Part shown: positions 41,768-53,769 of the stretch, in pieces | How positions within the stretch are numbered: position 1 is the first letter of the stretch | How the letters are laid out: every line of letters begins with the position of its first letter | From: Schistosoma mansoni | Lineage: Eukaryota; Platyhelminthes; Trematoda; Strigeidida; Schistosomatidae | Direction: 5' to 3' | DNA: 64,000 nt | Assembly: GCF_000237925.1 (NCBI RefSeq) | Contig: NC_031498.1 | Span: forward strand, 21,058,422-21,122,421 | Position numbers and translations under genes: made by a program | Notes under the pieces: model-generated | Seen by the model: the letters and a program-made list of their open reading frames with translations, nothing else | Databases searched by the model: none | Told to the model about the DNA's origin: nothing

Positions 41768-42450
41768 GCGATTTCTCACAATAATCTTATCCGCGCGGTG
41801 GGTTCGTAAAAATTGAAAACACGTAATCCATTCCAGAAGAGCGCACATGAGCTTCATTAGAAAAAACTGCATGGAAAACCATTCTTGTTAGTGATTGTGC
41901 ATTAAACTACAAATCCAGAAACAATAAGCTCAATTATTATTATTATTATTAGTTTTATTCAATATTATATTTTTGGTACAATATAAAATTCTCAGCACAA
42001 AGTACTTCAACAAGTTTCCGTTTCTTACTTCTTTGTCCTTCCTGACGATAAATATTGAGTGATTGCCAGTTAGAAGTTAGCAGCCCAGTCAATCGACATC
42101 TGGATAATGTACATTCTTCTCGCTGCATATTGCCAGCAACCACGATATCTCAGATTAAGCCTTCTGTAACCTTTACAGCGAAAGGTCTTACACTTTTCAG
42201 AAACGCACTTGAATAGGTTGTGCGATTAATAGGCATAATGATGTATTAAAACAAACGAAATTAGATAACTTGTTGAAATATCTAGATGACAGGAACAGGT
42301 AGCCCAGATGTTTAAACAGGCCGCCATTACACTTTATGAAAGTAGAGATTTCTACCAGATCTAATCTTTTTCCTCAAAATATTTAGTAAATTATCTCTTA
42401 CATCCACTGATACAATCCAAAATCCAGAAACATCTACTTATAGTTTCCCT
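41768..42450. other. Spacer of the inverted repeat
   Basis: AT-rich, with (TTA) run near 41935-41952. No gene recognised; short frames on the minus strand lack features. Confidence 0.4.
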
Positions 42451-42454
42451 TTCA

Positions 42455-42690
42455 CTTCAAGACTCGAACCCAGTACCGTTCGTTTCAAATACCATCACGT
42501 TATCTACATCGACTCTGAGATGCAAGTACATCTAACTGACGAGTCTCAAATAGAACGACGTACGTTTCTTGGATTCCACTACCAGCCACTATCCATCTCT
42601 ACTTATACTGCTTGTGACTTAAGATAATATCGAGGCAATCCGTACAGGATGCACGTATGGCCAATGAGATACTGATCAATTTTAATCGTA
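42455..42690 (+). mobile_element. SINE A, decayed
   Basis: Part of the tRNA-like block in minus sense, then a plus hammerhead block (CTGACGA kept, GAAAC changed to GACGT) and the 'gcctcgatat'-type tail. Overlaps the second inverted repeat arm. Confidence 0.65.
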
Positions 42691-42910
42691 AACATCATTA
42701 CTTACATACTAACGCCTTTTACCCCTCGTGGTGGAGCATAGGACGCACAACAGCATTCTCCATCCAACCCTATTTTGGGAAATCCTTTCCAGTTCTTTCC
42801 AGTTAACATTCATCCTTTTCATATATGCTTCTATTTGCCGACATAATGTGTTCTTTGGCCTTCCTCTTTTCCGCTTCCCATCAGGATTTCAAGTTTAGTA
42901 ATTTCCCTAA
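42652..42910 (-). repeat. Inverted repeat arm 2
   Basis: Reverse complement of 41509-41767, including the RTE 3' end at 42705-42900 on the minus strand. Confidence 0.8.
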
Positions 42911-43039
42911 TATATGTCATAATTATCAATGAGAAGATCTAAACAAACAATACAAAGTGAATCTATGATTTTTTATTGTTTTCATTACACAATTACAATA
43001 ATATACATTACTCTCTCTTTCTCTATTTATTCTCTTATA

Positions 43040-44614
43040 TTATGTCTTATTTTCAATATATTCATAATTTTTTCCATAATTCATAGTTTTCTCAAATAAA
43101 ATTAATTTAAAACGTAACCATATAAATAAAATCATAATTAATACATGTAATAATGCATCTAATATAAAAATAAATGATGTCATAAAAGTTAATGTATAAT
43201 TATAAATTATAGTAAATAATAAACCACCAAATAAATTTGCCATCGTTTCAAATATTGATATTAATGCAAATGATGCACTAATTTCTGTTTTATATATTAA
43301 TTTACTTATAATAGAACGTGTTGCTGATGTTATATAACCAGCTGCTGATCCAATAATTGCACCAAAAAATATCCATCTTTTTTGTTTAGTTATACTAAAT
43401 AATAATAAACGTATAATTTTTAATAATAAACCAATCAAAATAAAAGTTGTATCATGAAGTGTCAATTTTTGTTCAATTATTGGTAGTATCAATGTTAAAT
43501 GTATAAACATACAACCATAGTAACATGTTAAATAGTAACTATATAATTGACTAGTCCATAATGTTGGTTCATTACGTAAATATAATAATATAATATCTTG
43601 TTCACCAGATTTTGTCATTTGATTAAATAATACTGTAAATAATAAAATTAATAATAATTTATGTTTTTCATTGAAATTTTTTGAAAATAAAAATTTATAT
43701 GATTGATAAAATTGTTCAATGATTGTTGTTTGAATGAATTCATATAGTTTCATGATATGATTATTTGTCATTTCCATGGATCTAGTACAAGGTACTGTAA
43801 GGTGAATTGGTCTATTATTATTATTATCATTATTATGTAATATAGGTGTATTCTCATCAGATTTTGAATCAACCACAAAAAATAATAAAATTAAAACAAT
43901 AAATAAATTACTTAATGCACAAAATATAATTGAATCAGAATAATTTAAAAATGTTAAAAATAAACCAAGACATAATGTTCCAATAGATAAACCAAGACAA
44001 TTTATACCTAATAATCGACCAAGCATACATGTACGATTATCTATATTAGTCATATCAGTTATATAACTATTAGCTCCCATTGTAATTGCACTACTTTTAC
44101 CGCATATACCATAAATAAATCCACCAATTAAAATATATATAACAGAATGATGAATTATATTATTATTTGGTAATATACTTAAAGAAAATAATGTACATGC
44201 AATAACTGCACCTAAACATGGTATTAACATTGATATTTTATGACCATATTTATTTGAACATATACCATAGACAAAACAAGCTATTGTAGCTGGTAAATTT
44301 AACAATATACGATAGGTTAATAAATAATATCCAGATAATCTTTGTATTTTAGGTAATAATTGATCATCTATAGAATGTTTGACAGCATCATCATGATCAT
44401 GATCATAATCAACATCAATATTGTCATTTTCACCGGAACAAATAATTTTTTCTATTTTTGTTGAATTTATAAATGATAAACAAATAATTTTATATATTTC
44501 AATACGTGTACCATATTGTAAAATTGTTTCTGTTAATTTATATAAGAAAAAACAAAATATAACTAAATGAATAGATTGTTTTAAATGAATAGTTCGTTGA
44601 AATATTGAAAACAT
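43040..44614 (-). CDS. SLC46-like major-facilitator transporter, copy 2
   Basis: 524 residues from a true ATG, intronless. Clear paralogue of 35015-36775 in the same order: 'VIFCFFLYKLTETILQYG', 'YRILLNLPATIACFVYG', 'LIPCLGAVIACTLF', 'YGICGKSSAITMGANSYI', 'RTCMLGRLLGINCLGLSIG', and in the second half 'KSGEQDIILLYLRNEP', 'GAIIGSAAGYITSATRS'. The loop after TM1 is shorter and Asp-rich (DVDYDHDHDD). The central loop lacks the Thr tract but has an Asn run. Length is close to the SLC46 norm. It faces copy 1, 6.3 kb away, tail to tail. Confidence 0.75.
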   Translation of the reverse strand: MFSIFQRTIHLKQSIHLVIFCFFLYKLTETILQYGTRIEIYKIICLSFINSTKIEKIICSGENDNIDVDYDHDHDDAVKHSIDDQLLPKIQRLSGYYLLTYRILLNLPATIACFVYGICSNKYGHKISMLIPCLGAVIACTLFSLSILPNNNIIHHSVIYILIGGFIYGICGKSSAITMGANSYITDMTNIDNRTCMLGRLLGINCLGLSIGTLCLGLFLTFLNYSDSIIFCALSNLFIVLILLFFVVDSKSDENTPILHNNDNNNNRPIHLTVPCTRSMEMTNNHIMKLYEFIQTTIIEQFYQSYKFLFSKNFNEKHKLLLILLFTVLFNQMTKSGEQDIILLYLRNEPTLWTSQLYSYYLTCYYGCMFIHLTLILPIIEQKLTLHDTTFILIGLLLKIIRLLLFSITKQKRWIFFGAIIGSAAGYITSATRSIISKLIYKTEISASFALISIFETMANLFGGLLFTIIYNYTLTFMTSFIFILDALLHVLIMILFIWLRFKLILFEKTMNYGKNYEYIENKT

Positions 44615-46045
44615 TGAAAATATTGTTTAAAAAATCCAAATGTACCGTTTTTAATTGAATAATCAGAAAAGTCAATGTGTTTTAAAATGATTTATATCAG
44701 TTATAAATAACATTTGGATAAGAAAAACTAAAAATTTAAAATGTTAATCAAATGAAGAAAAAAAAAGAATATTTGAATTTATCATAAAAAATATTAACCA
44801 ATCAAATTTTTTGTTAGATTGTAAGAAGCTGATTGGTTGAAATTTTTAAGAAAGTGAACCAATCATTTTCTTAGATTTCACAAATACATTTTTTCTTTTT
44901 AATGTCTCACATTAATTGGGCGCCCATATATTATGATACAATTTAATTAAATTTAGATGTTAATTCTTATAAATGGTTTATAACATTAGGAAAGCTTAGA
45001 ATAATTTTATGTTTAGTGTTCTGTAAATAGATAAACACTTTGTTTAGTGGTTCATATTTGTCCTGGATTAATGTCAGTTAGGGTACACTCAAAATGTAAA
45101 CAGTAATTATGTGCTTATCTAATAATATCATCCAAAATGATTCCTCCAAATTACAATGGAAAGTCATAGATGATGAAATTCTGACATATTAGGGGTGAAA
45201 TATTTATCATCAATGACACTGAATGATTGTCAAAGCATGTCGTAAATTGACTGAAGTTGATGTTGTGAACCTGTGAGTCCCAACTCAACTGTTTAAACTT
45301 GACGTTTCTACCATGGTATTATGAAGGTCCTAGGTTTAATCTTAAGTGGTAATGTGTTGAACAGAAAGCTGAAAATCAATCTATATGACCTTTACAATGA
45401 TCAGTTTGGTTATCGATATGGCCCATATCAAAACTATACAAAGAATAATACTCAATTAACTCTACAGGCAATCCCATTATAAAGGCAATTAATATTACTA
45501 ATCTATTTGATGATTTTAAAAAATATTCACACTAAAAATGAAGGTATTTAACGTAAATTAATTTTCATTTACAAGAATAAGATACGTCTGTTCTGTTTAT
45601 ATGTATGTGAAACAAAGCAAGAACTTTTAACAAAGATTAGTGCATATATTTTATATTTTAGCTGGCATCTTTAATAAATAAATGCGAAATAGTCCGAGTA
45701 TTATTCGTATTTATATGAATAAATTTATAAGGAAAAGGTGTATTTTCCGATACAGTTTAATGTCTAAAGAAATGTATAGAATTGAAATTTATGACTAAAT
45801 CTCAAATTATATGACTTGCATTCATATGTACAAACTATTACCTTAAATTAACAAAGTTGTTAATTATACAATTGGAAGATAAAGACCTATGCTTTTAATA
45901 AATTAGTTGATTTTTCTAAATATAGTATCTTGAATAAACTTCATTAAATCTAGTAACTGTCTTTAAAGAGATAAGGAAAAGAATCATGGAAGGTACATTT
46001 ATCATCTACAATTTATGAATCTGAATCATACACATAAACTAAAAT
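44615..46045. other. Intergenic, no gene seen
   Basis: AT-rich. 'aaccaatcaaattttt' and 'gaagctgattggttgaaatt' (44796-44851) form a small inverted pair upstream of the transporter gene. Nothing else recognised. Confidence 0.4.
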
Positions 46046-46049
46046 GATC

Positions 46050-46205
46050 AATTCCACTGCTAGCCATTATCCATTTTGCCTATAAATCTTGTGACTTCAG
46101 ACAATATCGAGATAGTCTGCACAGGATGCACATATGCCAACAAGAGACTGATCAATTGTAGTCCTAAATAACAATGGGAAGATACAAGTAAACAACACCA
46201 AGTGA
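46050..46205 (+). mobile_element. SINE A tail half
   Basis: 'ccactgctagccattatcca' through 'gggaagatac' to the 'aagtaaacaacacc' end. No tRNA head or core. Confidence 0.65.
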
Positions 46206-46304
46206 ATTGAAATTATCAATTCAGGTTTAAATTTCATATTTTAAAAAGTCTTTTTTTCTTTTAATCGCTATTTATATTATTTTCTAAGTTCATAAATAGA
46301 ATTA

Positions 46305-46485
46305 TAGATCAGAAGGGGTTTTGTGGAGAATTTAGTATTTTCATAGTTGAAATCATGAGTCGATTGAAGCTAGACTACCATGGAAAACCTGGAGTGCGGG
46401 ATCGTGGATGCGCATTGCTGAGAAGTCCGATAGTAGGACGAAACGACCGTCCAGTGCTTCCAGGTTTTCCATGGTGGTCTAACTC
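46305..46485 (+). mobile_element. SINE B fold-back copy
   Basis: Left arm 'agaaggggttttgtgg..agactaccatggaaaacctgg' and right arm 'ccaggttttccatggtggtc' enclose a hammerhead. The core has CTGAGAA (G8 to A), so it is probably inactive. GAAA and stems are intact. Confidence 0.7.
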
Positions 46486-46825
46486 ACTGACTTATTTAGC
46501 TAATTATGTCATTATAATGTTGAGTAGTATACTTAAAAATTTGATAAGTTCCCATATTGTAATTTAAAACAACATATATAAGTCAACAATATTGTTTTTT
46601 TTAAATTAGATCCTCTAATATACAATAAAATTCATATGTATATATGAAATTATTAAACCAATGAAGGCAGTTTATGAGTCACTGATAACAGTAGAATAAA
46701 TTATATAAATAAACATAATATGTAAAAGAGTACAAATGGATTGTGTAATAACACATGTAGTAGTTATGATAAGAATAATAAAGTCTTGCATCCATGTATC
46801 ATAATGGACAATAGCTCAATGATCT
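46486..46825. other. Intergenic, nothing recognised
   Basis: AT-rich, no features. Confidence 0.4.
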
Positions 46826-46827
46826 GA

Positions 46828-47085
46828 AAAATATAGACACTGAAACAATATTCATAAAAATTATAAGATTACGTAATAAGAAGTGTTCAGATAGCTGGAC
46901 CGTGGTGTATATTTCTTTTCTCAAATGTACGCCCCACGGTCACAACTAGTACACCTGACATCACACTGCTAATTTGTAGTTTTTACTTATTATGTTTATT
47001 TATATAATCTATTCCATTGTTATCACTGACTGATGAGGATCTAATCGAAAACAATATTGTTTGCTTATATATGTTGTTCTGAATA
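46828..47085. mobile_element. PLE beta tail, inverted fragment pair with hairpin junction
   Basis: 46828-46898 is reverse-complement PLE beta tail (compare 26418-26480). 46940-47085 is plus-oriented tail (compare 26530-26760). Between them lies a GC-richer hairpin, 'gaccgtgg' to 'ccacggtc'. The hammerhead at 47030-47071 has lost its stem I 5' strand through an about 72-bp deletion relative to 26.6 kb. Confidence 0.7.
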
Positions 47086-47362
47086 GTATACTCAATTTGA
47101 CAATGATTGTTGTTTCATAAAAAGAATTTATTCCTTTTGTTATCATTTACAAAAGCCGTACAATTGTTTCCATAGTTACTATAGATTCATGACACTATAT
47201 TCGAAAATAGATGTGCTATTCTTAAAAGTAATAGAATGTATTATAATAAAAACAGTTTACAAATGAGAAGAATGACCGGTAATTCTCAACTTAAGAAATT
47301 ATTAGATCAATGCAACTTGAAGAATGTTTTTTAAACTGATTAGAAAACTGGTTAAGAACATC
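47086..47362. other. Intergenic, nothing recognised
   Basis: AT-rich, no features. Confidence 0.4.
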
Positions 47363-47364
47363 AT

Positions 47365-47600
47365 TAAATTCACTTGGTATTGTTTGCTTGAATCTTCCCA
47401 TTGTTGTTTAGGATTTCAATTGATCAGTCTCTTGTTGGAATATGTGCATTGTGTGCGGACTGCCTCGATATTGCCATAAGTCACAAGCTTTATGAGCGTT
47501 ATCCACTTAACTACTGAGTCCTGATAGCCGCCTGTTTGTGCAATGGGATAAAGTTTATATTAATTTGGTATTGTTTGCTTGTATCTTCCTAATGAAATCC
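47365..47600 (-). mobile_element. SINE A, two tail ends joined, core deleted
   Basis: 'attcacttggtattgtttgc' to 'cacaagctttatga', then a short tRNA-like scrap, then the tail end again. No ribozyme remains. Confidence 0.55.
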
Positions 47601-48010
47601 GATAACCATTAAGCTTTGAACACCCATGATCTTACAAGAAATCACAACCACAAATCTCAAGGCTCGTATCTACTACTTAATCTTAAAAACACTGGTTTAC
47701 ATCCCTAATTTCAATCAATTCTCTGTAGTTAGCAACCGCTTGACTGAAGCTAGAAATATAAATCATTAGATGCCATTTCAATGGTCTGAAGGTTAAACAC
47801 ACGCCGCTAGTCTAATTAGTGATAGGGTTGTGAAAACAATCCTGATAGATTCCTTACTTTTTTTTAGTTTACAACAGTTGTCTAACTAATTTCAGTTCAT
47901 GAATGTACAATATCCACAACTTATCATACTACAATACTACCACTATACTATTGTTTCATTCTTGTCTACAATACTTCAAACAGTTAACATTCAAACCTAC
48001 ATGACTTTTT
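47601..48010. other. Intergenic, nothing certain
   Basis: AT-rich. 47770-47830 ('gatgccatttcaatggtctg') resembles an old SINE B head on the plus strand. Confidence 0.35.
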
Positions 48011-48175
48011 TATGTATAATTGAAATCATGAATTAATCGAAGCTAGACCACCGTAGAAAACCTGGAACCACTGGACGGCCGTTTTGTCCTATTGTGGGAC
48101 GCCTCAGTGGTGCGCATCCAAGATCCCGCCTTACGAGATTCGAACCCAGGACTTAAACTCTCCACAGAAAACACC
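48011..48175 (-). mobile_element. SINE B, decayed
   Basis: Tail and hammerhead block (48072-48118) plus B box 'gggttcgaatct' on the minus strand. Core changes CTGAGGC and ACAAAA make it inactive. Confidence 0.65.
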
Positions 48176-48890
48176 CTATATGACTTTTGTCGAATTGCTT
48201 CAATTTCACTACACTCATTATGAAATCACAATTAAAGACAATTTATTCATACAATAAATATCCCCATCTAAACAAATGTTATTTTTCTTTTTAGCAAATT
48301 AGATGAATCTCGAAAAATTTCTTTCTTTCATTTCGATAATAATAGTAATAATACTGGCTATAATCCTGATAAATTCTAGTTATGATTTACAATAATAGAT
48401 CTGTTTTTGATTTGTAACAAAATCCGAAAAAAAAGCAAAAAAAATTAGGATCTAACACTTATGACAATAACGATAGCAACGACAACAACAGGGTATATAA
48501 GGGGATAAACAAAAAATAAGACTTTTAAATTGTAATCTTGTATTGATAATCTTGTTCTCTCTATCTCTCTTTTATTCGGAACAAAAGAATTTTTTTCTTT
48601 CAGTATCATGATTTGTTCAATTTGTCTTTACTTGATAATTTGATAGTATAAATTTTAAACAAAATGGAAATTTGAAATGATGAAGACATACACACACACA
48701 CACAATGAGAGACGAGGAGAGCGAAGAAAGAGAAGAAGAAGGAGAAGAAGAAAACGAATAAATTATTCATTATAAGTAACCTATCATATTCAGAAACTAC
48801 TACTTGAGAAATTATCTCTTCATAACAAAAAGAGAGGATTACTTCATTTAATCATAGAATCACATATTTATGTAGCAATCAGTAGTATTC
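48176..48890. other. Intergenic with purine-rich tract
   Basis: (AC) run at 48689-48703 and a nearly pure GA tract at 48706-48752. No gene recognised. Confidence 0.5.
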
Positions 48891-48892
48891 GC

Positions 48893-49060
48893 ATGGTGTT
48901 GTTTACTTGTATCTTCCCATTGTTATTTAAGACTGTAATTGATCAGTCTCTTGTTGGCATATGTGTATCTTGGGCGGATTGCCTCGATATTACCTGAAGT
49001 CACAAGCTGACGAGTCTCAAATAAGACGTCCTGGATTCCACTGCTAGCCACTATCCAATC
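48893..49060 (-). mobile_element. SINE A, internally deleted
   Basis: Tail to 'gtcacaagc', then a plus-oriented scrap 'gacgagtctcaaataagacg' that lacks GAAA, then 'ggattccactgctagccact'. Confidence 0.55.
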
Positions 49061-49665
49061 AGTAGTATTATTTACAATGATTTGTGCTATTTAAAATTAA
49101 TTTTTGATTAGGTGTTTAAAAATTCTCATAGAATATTCAAAAGTGAAGAATATTTGGGCGGACAATTGTTTTCAATAACTTCATCACTAAGCCCTACAGC
49201 TATAAGTCCATCATTATGATATATTACTAAGACATGTATTAATGAATTTGAGGATGTTATGTGTTAACAATGGTGAATGTTTGCATCTTCTACGACATAT
49301 GTACTTCAAAATTGGGTTATTTGTAAGTTAGGAAGCTCATTTAATAAAGGTCAAAATGAATTTGTAGTAAAGTGTCCAGTCACAATCAGTAGTATAGTAT
49401 TATAGCAAAAATGAAAATGCAAAAAATCATGTGAATAAAGTTTATAGCAGGAGAATTTCATCTTGTCAATTGAGATGATAATGATAGATAGTAATAGTAA
49501 TAATAATAAGATTGTTGTGTGAATATAATACGTAATAAGAGGGGTGTTATCAAGGTAATAACGATCAAAATAATTCACATGAATTGGGAATGATGGATGT
49601 AAAGATTAAGATAGAGGTAATCAAAAAAAGGAAGGGGGAAAGAGGTTCATAATATTCAGTTTCGG
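49061..49665. other. Intergenic, nothing recognised
   Basis: AT-rich, with no supported gene. Confidence 0.4.
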
Positions 49666-49669
49666 TATC

Positions 49670-50299
49670 CGGTGGTTCAGTCGTAGGTCTTTTCTGGATA
49701 CATAAGTTTGGTTTCCTGGAGTTGATCCAGATGACTTCGGCTATGTAAAGCAGCTGTAATCTACATCCTTGAGGTAGATTCTTTATGACATGATATAAAA
49801 CAGAGAAATCTTCCTCCATTTTGATATCATATTCACTATCTACAAAGTGAGAAAGAATAAAACTGTTAACCGATTTAGTAACTCTTTTTCCTCTTTAAAG
49901 TACACTCTCAGATATAGGGTTTTTACTGACCAAGTCACAGTCTCTACTTTTTTTAATAATACTTTCTACTAGGAATTTTTTGACGAAATTGTCTGAACAG
50001 CCATTATTTCGTAATTTGTTCTTTAGTATATCTATTTCGCTATCGACACTAACCCCAAAACATAATAGCTTGATTCTATGGCTGAGACATCTAAGCAAAT
50101 TTATTTTGCATTGAAGAGGTGTGAAGCTTTGGAAATGGGTATACTGACCTTTCCATGTATTCATTCTAAATATAATTCTTTTTATGCAATCGTCTATCCT
50201 TCTAGAAAGTTGGACATCAAGGAAAGCTATACTATTGTCTTTCTCCTCTTCACTGGTGAATTTAATGTCTCGATAGACTTTTTCTAAACAGTCCAACAT
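49670..50299 (-). pseudogene. PLE type gamma, decayed RT end and endonuclease end
   Basis: Minus strand: 'KDNSIAFLDVQLSRR', 'NTWKGQYTHFQSFTPLQCKI', then a deletion that removes most of the GIY-YIG domain, then 'LQLLYIAEVIWINSRKPNLC'. Same type as 8427-8752. Confidence 0.75.
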
Positions 50300-50449
50300 C
50301 TCTTGATATTTATCTGATTAAATTAATACTTATTTGGAAAAGTCACCCTTTCATCTAGAGCTAACATTGGATTTTTACAGTTTGTAGAAAAATAAATTAG
50401 TTATTTTATCAATAAGGTTTTGCAGAGACTGTTGGGCTTCATTGAACGT

Positions 50450-50885
50450 CATGGAACATCAAGACAGTTCTACTGAAGGGAGCTGAAACTTGGAGAACTA
50501 CTACAATCATCATCGAAAAGGTACAAGTATTTATAATCAATCGTCTACTCAAGATACTCAATTTCTGTTTTCTGGATACTGTGAGACAGAACAAACAAAC
50601 ACCGAAATGAAGAGGAAATTAGGAAAATACACTGGAAGTGGACTGGAGATACATTACGGAAATCACCACATTGCATCATGAGGAAAGCGCCAACTTGAAA
50701 TCTTGAAGGGAAACAGAAAAGAAGAAGGCTGAAGAACACACTACGTCGGGAATTGAAAGTAGATATTAAGAGAGCAAATAGCAACTGGAAAGAACTGGAA
50801 AGGATTGCCCAGGACAGAGATGGATGGAGAATGCTAGTGGGTGGCCTATAGTTCCCAACTAGGGGTAACAGGTGTAAGTAAGTAA
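50450..50885 (+). pseudogene. RTE-like element, C-terminal part and 3' end
   Basis: 'LLKGAETWRTTTIIIEKVQV' region, then broken frames, 'aactggaaagaactggaaag', and the 'gtgtaagtaagtaa' 3' tail. Plus strand. Confidence 0.75.
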
Positions 50886-50999
50886 ATAATTTGTCTGCAA
50901 TATTTTTAAGAATCCAAATTATATGAAACTACAATATCTTTTAGTAAAATGATTGTTTTAGAAAACAGTGTTTAATTATTTAATCTGTGATGGTTTGGA

Positions 51000-51285
51000 T
51001 CATCCTGTTATTGATATTTCTGATTTAAGTCCAATTAGTCTTGGTTGGTATATGTGTATCCTGTGCAGATTACCTTGGCATAACAATTTTATCACAAGTT
51101 TTGCAGAAGGGATTAATTATGGTTAGCAGTGGAATTCAAGTTGCACGTTTTTCCCAACTTGGGACTCATCAGCTAGATGGGCCTGGATCCTAAAGTTGAT
51201 GTGTACCCCGGGATGTGAATGCAGTACATTTTGCTTCGAACGCCAACGCGTTATTCACTTAGCTATTGATTACAGGAGACCAATC
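51000..51285 (-). mobile_element. SINE A, strongly diverged
   Basis: Recognisable order: tail ('agtcttggttggtatatgtg'), hammerhead scrap ('gggactcatcagctagatgg'), and tRNA-like block ('cttcgaacgccaacgcgtta'). The GAAA region is lost. Confidence 0.6.
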
Positions 51286-51419
51286 GCTTGTTCAACTGAT
51301 ATTAATTTCAATTTAATATATAATGGTTTGAATCATCACGTTAATAATATCAACTTCGAGCGGTTCGTGGTCTCAATAAAATTCAGCAATCTCAACAACT
51401 CTATAACCATAATTATTAC

Positions 51420-51725
51420 GTACTCACTAATGACTATCTTGAAGAGAGAGGACCCGTGACCGGTGGAGATAAACCGTGTCGGATGCGAGTTAGTCACCCA
51501 CAGAAGACAATGAGAGATGGTCGCGCGATATTATTGATTGACTGGAGTTAGGCTTGTCAATCACTGGATACTAGCTCATTGATCTAGAGGTTAGTTGTTC
51601 GCGCACGTGACCGAAAGTCATGAGTTAGATTCCCGCGTCGGCGGTTATGTATATGTACTGTGGAGGGGTTTCATAATAGGACGAAACGACCGTTCAGTGC
51701 TCCCACGTTTTCAATGGTTGTCTCA
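51420..51725 (+). mobile_element. SINE B, diverged
   Basis: 5' half ('tcactaatgactatcttgaa'), tRNA-like 'gctcattgatctagaggtta', and hammerhead remnant with 'aggacgaaacgaccg' but no CTGANGA. Confidence 0.6.
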
Positions 51726-52275
51726 ATGTAATACTAACTGATTTATCAATTTTTTGTACAAAAGAATTTAATAAAATTATATTACGAAATTTCAAAAAGA
51801 GTTTCACATTTGATCAACCCATTATTCAATGATCTATGAAATTTACATTTTCATTTTGTGAATTCTCAAACTACACCAATTAATTTTGCAGAAGTACTCA
51901 ACGTCAAGTTGTCGGGGAAATTTGTAGTTGGTCTTATCTGCTAGTATTTGTCGATGAAGTGGGTCTGTAATTTTTTGAGGTAAACAAATAATTTTCCACT
52001 TCACTTGTCACTTCACTGATTTGTTAGTTATGAAAACAGCTTCGGTAATTTTATCTACACATATGTTTTCAATGAAAAATTAGTCACATTTTCCTCCTTG
52101 CAAGCGGCATGTTTTCAAAGTACAGGATAGAAATACTGTAATCTACTTGATTTATTAGACACATATTCAAGAACTTATTCATCCAAAGGTCAGAGACATT
52201 CTTTATGTTTTGATAGTATCCCATACTCTAAACGTAGAATATAAAATGAGTGGAATGAATGAATAATCTACAATA
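51726..52275. other. Intergenic, nothing recognised
   Basis: AT-rich, no features. Confidence 0.4.
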
Positions 52276-52277
52276 TA

Positions 52278-52510
52278 CTTACTTACGCCTGTCACTCCTC
52301 ATAGAGGATCAGCGAGCAGCAGTCAGCATTCCCCACCTAACTCTGTCTTAGATAATCCTTCCCAGTTGTTTCCAGTAGCGTTATTTAGCATGGTTTTTAT
52401 CTACGGGTTGGGGTTGTCGATCCCATTCCCAACCCTCGTCCTTTACCCGGGCTTTGAACCGGTAGCAACTCTAGAAGAGCTACAGGCTGACTTAATCCTC
52501 AATATAGGTT
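52278..52510 (-). repeat. RTE 3' end scrap plus GC-rich repeat block
   Basis: 52278-52383 is an RTE-like 3' terminus ('acttacttacgcctgtcact'). 52398-52495 ('ctacgggttggggttgtcga', 'cccgggctttgaaccggtag') is a second repeat, related in inverse sense to 29828-29880. Confidence 0.6.
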
Positions 52511-53040
52511 TGTCACGGTAACTATAATAATTAAAAGACTTAATCCTAACCTCTGTATTCACAAAGATTCAGTGGATGAACTTCAACTAAATTAGTAACC
52601 GTAGTGAAAATAGTAACAGTCAAACATTTTAACCATTTTTCATCTAATAATAATCATACTCTGATGTTTTTGCTAACCTCCTTATCTACTTTATATTATG
52701 TAACAAATAGCTTTTAAATATATTTCATAGCTGTCATCCCGAAAAGTTCTAACACAAGAAAAAACCGTATAAATAGCTATAGTACAAAACTTTATCTATA
52801 TTAGAATCAGCTTATCATGTACTGGCAAATAATTCCCTTTTTCTTGATCCCAAATTAAACTTATTTATTAGCTTATAAGAACCAATTACCAGAAAGTGAT
52901 TAGATATTTTGAAGCAATATCACGATAAGGTTCAGTTCATGAACAGATTTCAAACTGTCAAAATTCCACAGTACAGATTGACATTAACTAGAAAACAGTA
53001 GAAAGCCAAGAAAAACTGAATATATTTTTCATCTTAGTAT
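52511..53040. other. Intergenic, nothing recognised
   Basis: AT-rich, no features. Confidence 0.4.
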
Positions 53041-53059
53041 ACGACCACTCAATTGTATG

Positions 53060-53250
53060 ATAATTCCAGGAGTTCCAGGGAGTTTAACCATGCCGGACAT
53101 CAGCCAATTATCACTAATAGTGACAAATAATTGTTGCTTATTATCTTGAATTGACTGAAGTTATCATAGTCAGTCACCGGATGTCAACTTAGTGATCTGA
53201 AGATGGAATGCTTCTGAGTTCAGCCTGTAGTGGGTTCTCATGGGTATGCA
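53060..53250 (+). repeat. Old SINE B 5' part
   Basis: 'caggagttccagggagttta', 'gaattgactgaagttatcat' and 'ccggatgtcaacttagtgat' follow the order of the long SINE B, heavily mutated. Confidence 0.4.
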
Positions 53251-53765
53251 ACACTAGGGTATTAGCGTTTCGTCTAAAATATCAATTCTTATAAATTTTA
53301 TTTACATGGATTGCAGTGACATTGAGGAATATTTAGGAAGCTCCCATCTATCTTGTGATAACGTACACAAGAGTCAGCCATATCCTACGAGCCGTCGAAC
53401 AATTAGTATGTGGAAAACTGTGGTTTTTGCTTCAATTATAACAGACAATTTAAAAATAAGACCTTAACTATATGAATTATCACAAACGGCTTACAAACAA
53501 CTGAGTTCAAAAAATTTGGGATTTCTCTCCCTTAAATAGTACATAGGTCAGTTTGTCATATACCTGAAGATATCACAAAAACTCCCGACAAATATTTATC
53601 CAGATATAAAACGTTCTTAACCTAAATTTGACTGATACGTCAATGAAATGATCAATAGTCTGACCATCAATAGTGATTTTGCAATTTTAAATGTTTTACC
53701 AAATCTTTTGAACTACTTAAATCTTTTGAAAGTAGTCCAAAACATTTCAGTCTTTCCGCAGCACA
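53251..53765. other. Intergenic, nothing recognised
   Basis: AT-rich, no gene. Confidence 0.4.
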
Positions 53766-53769
53766 ATAG

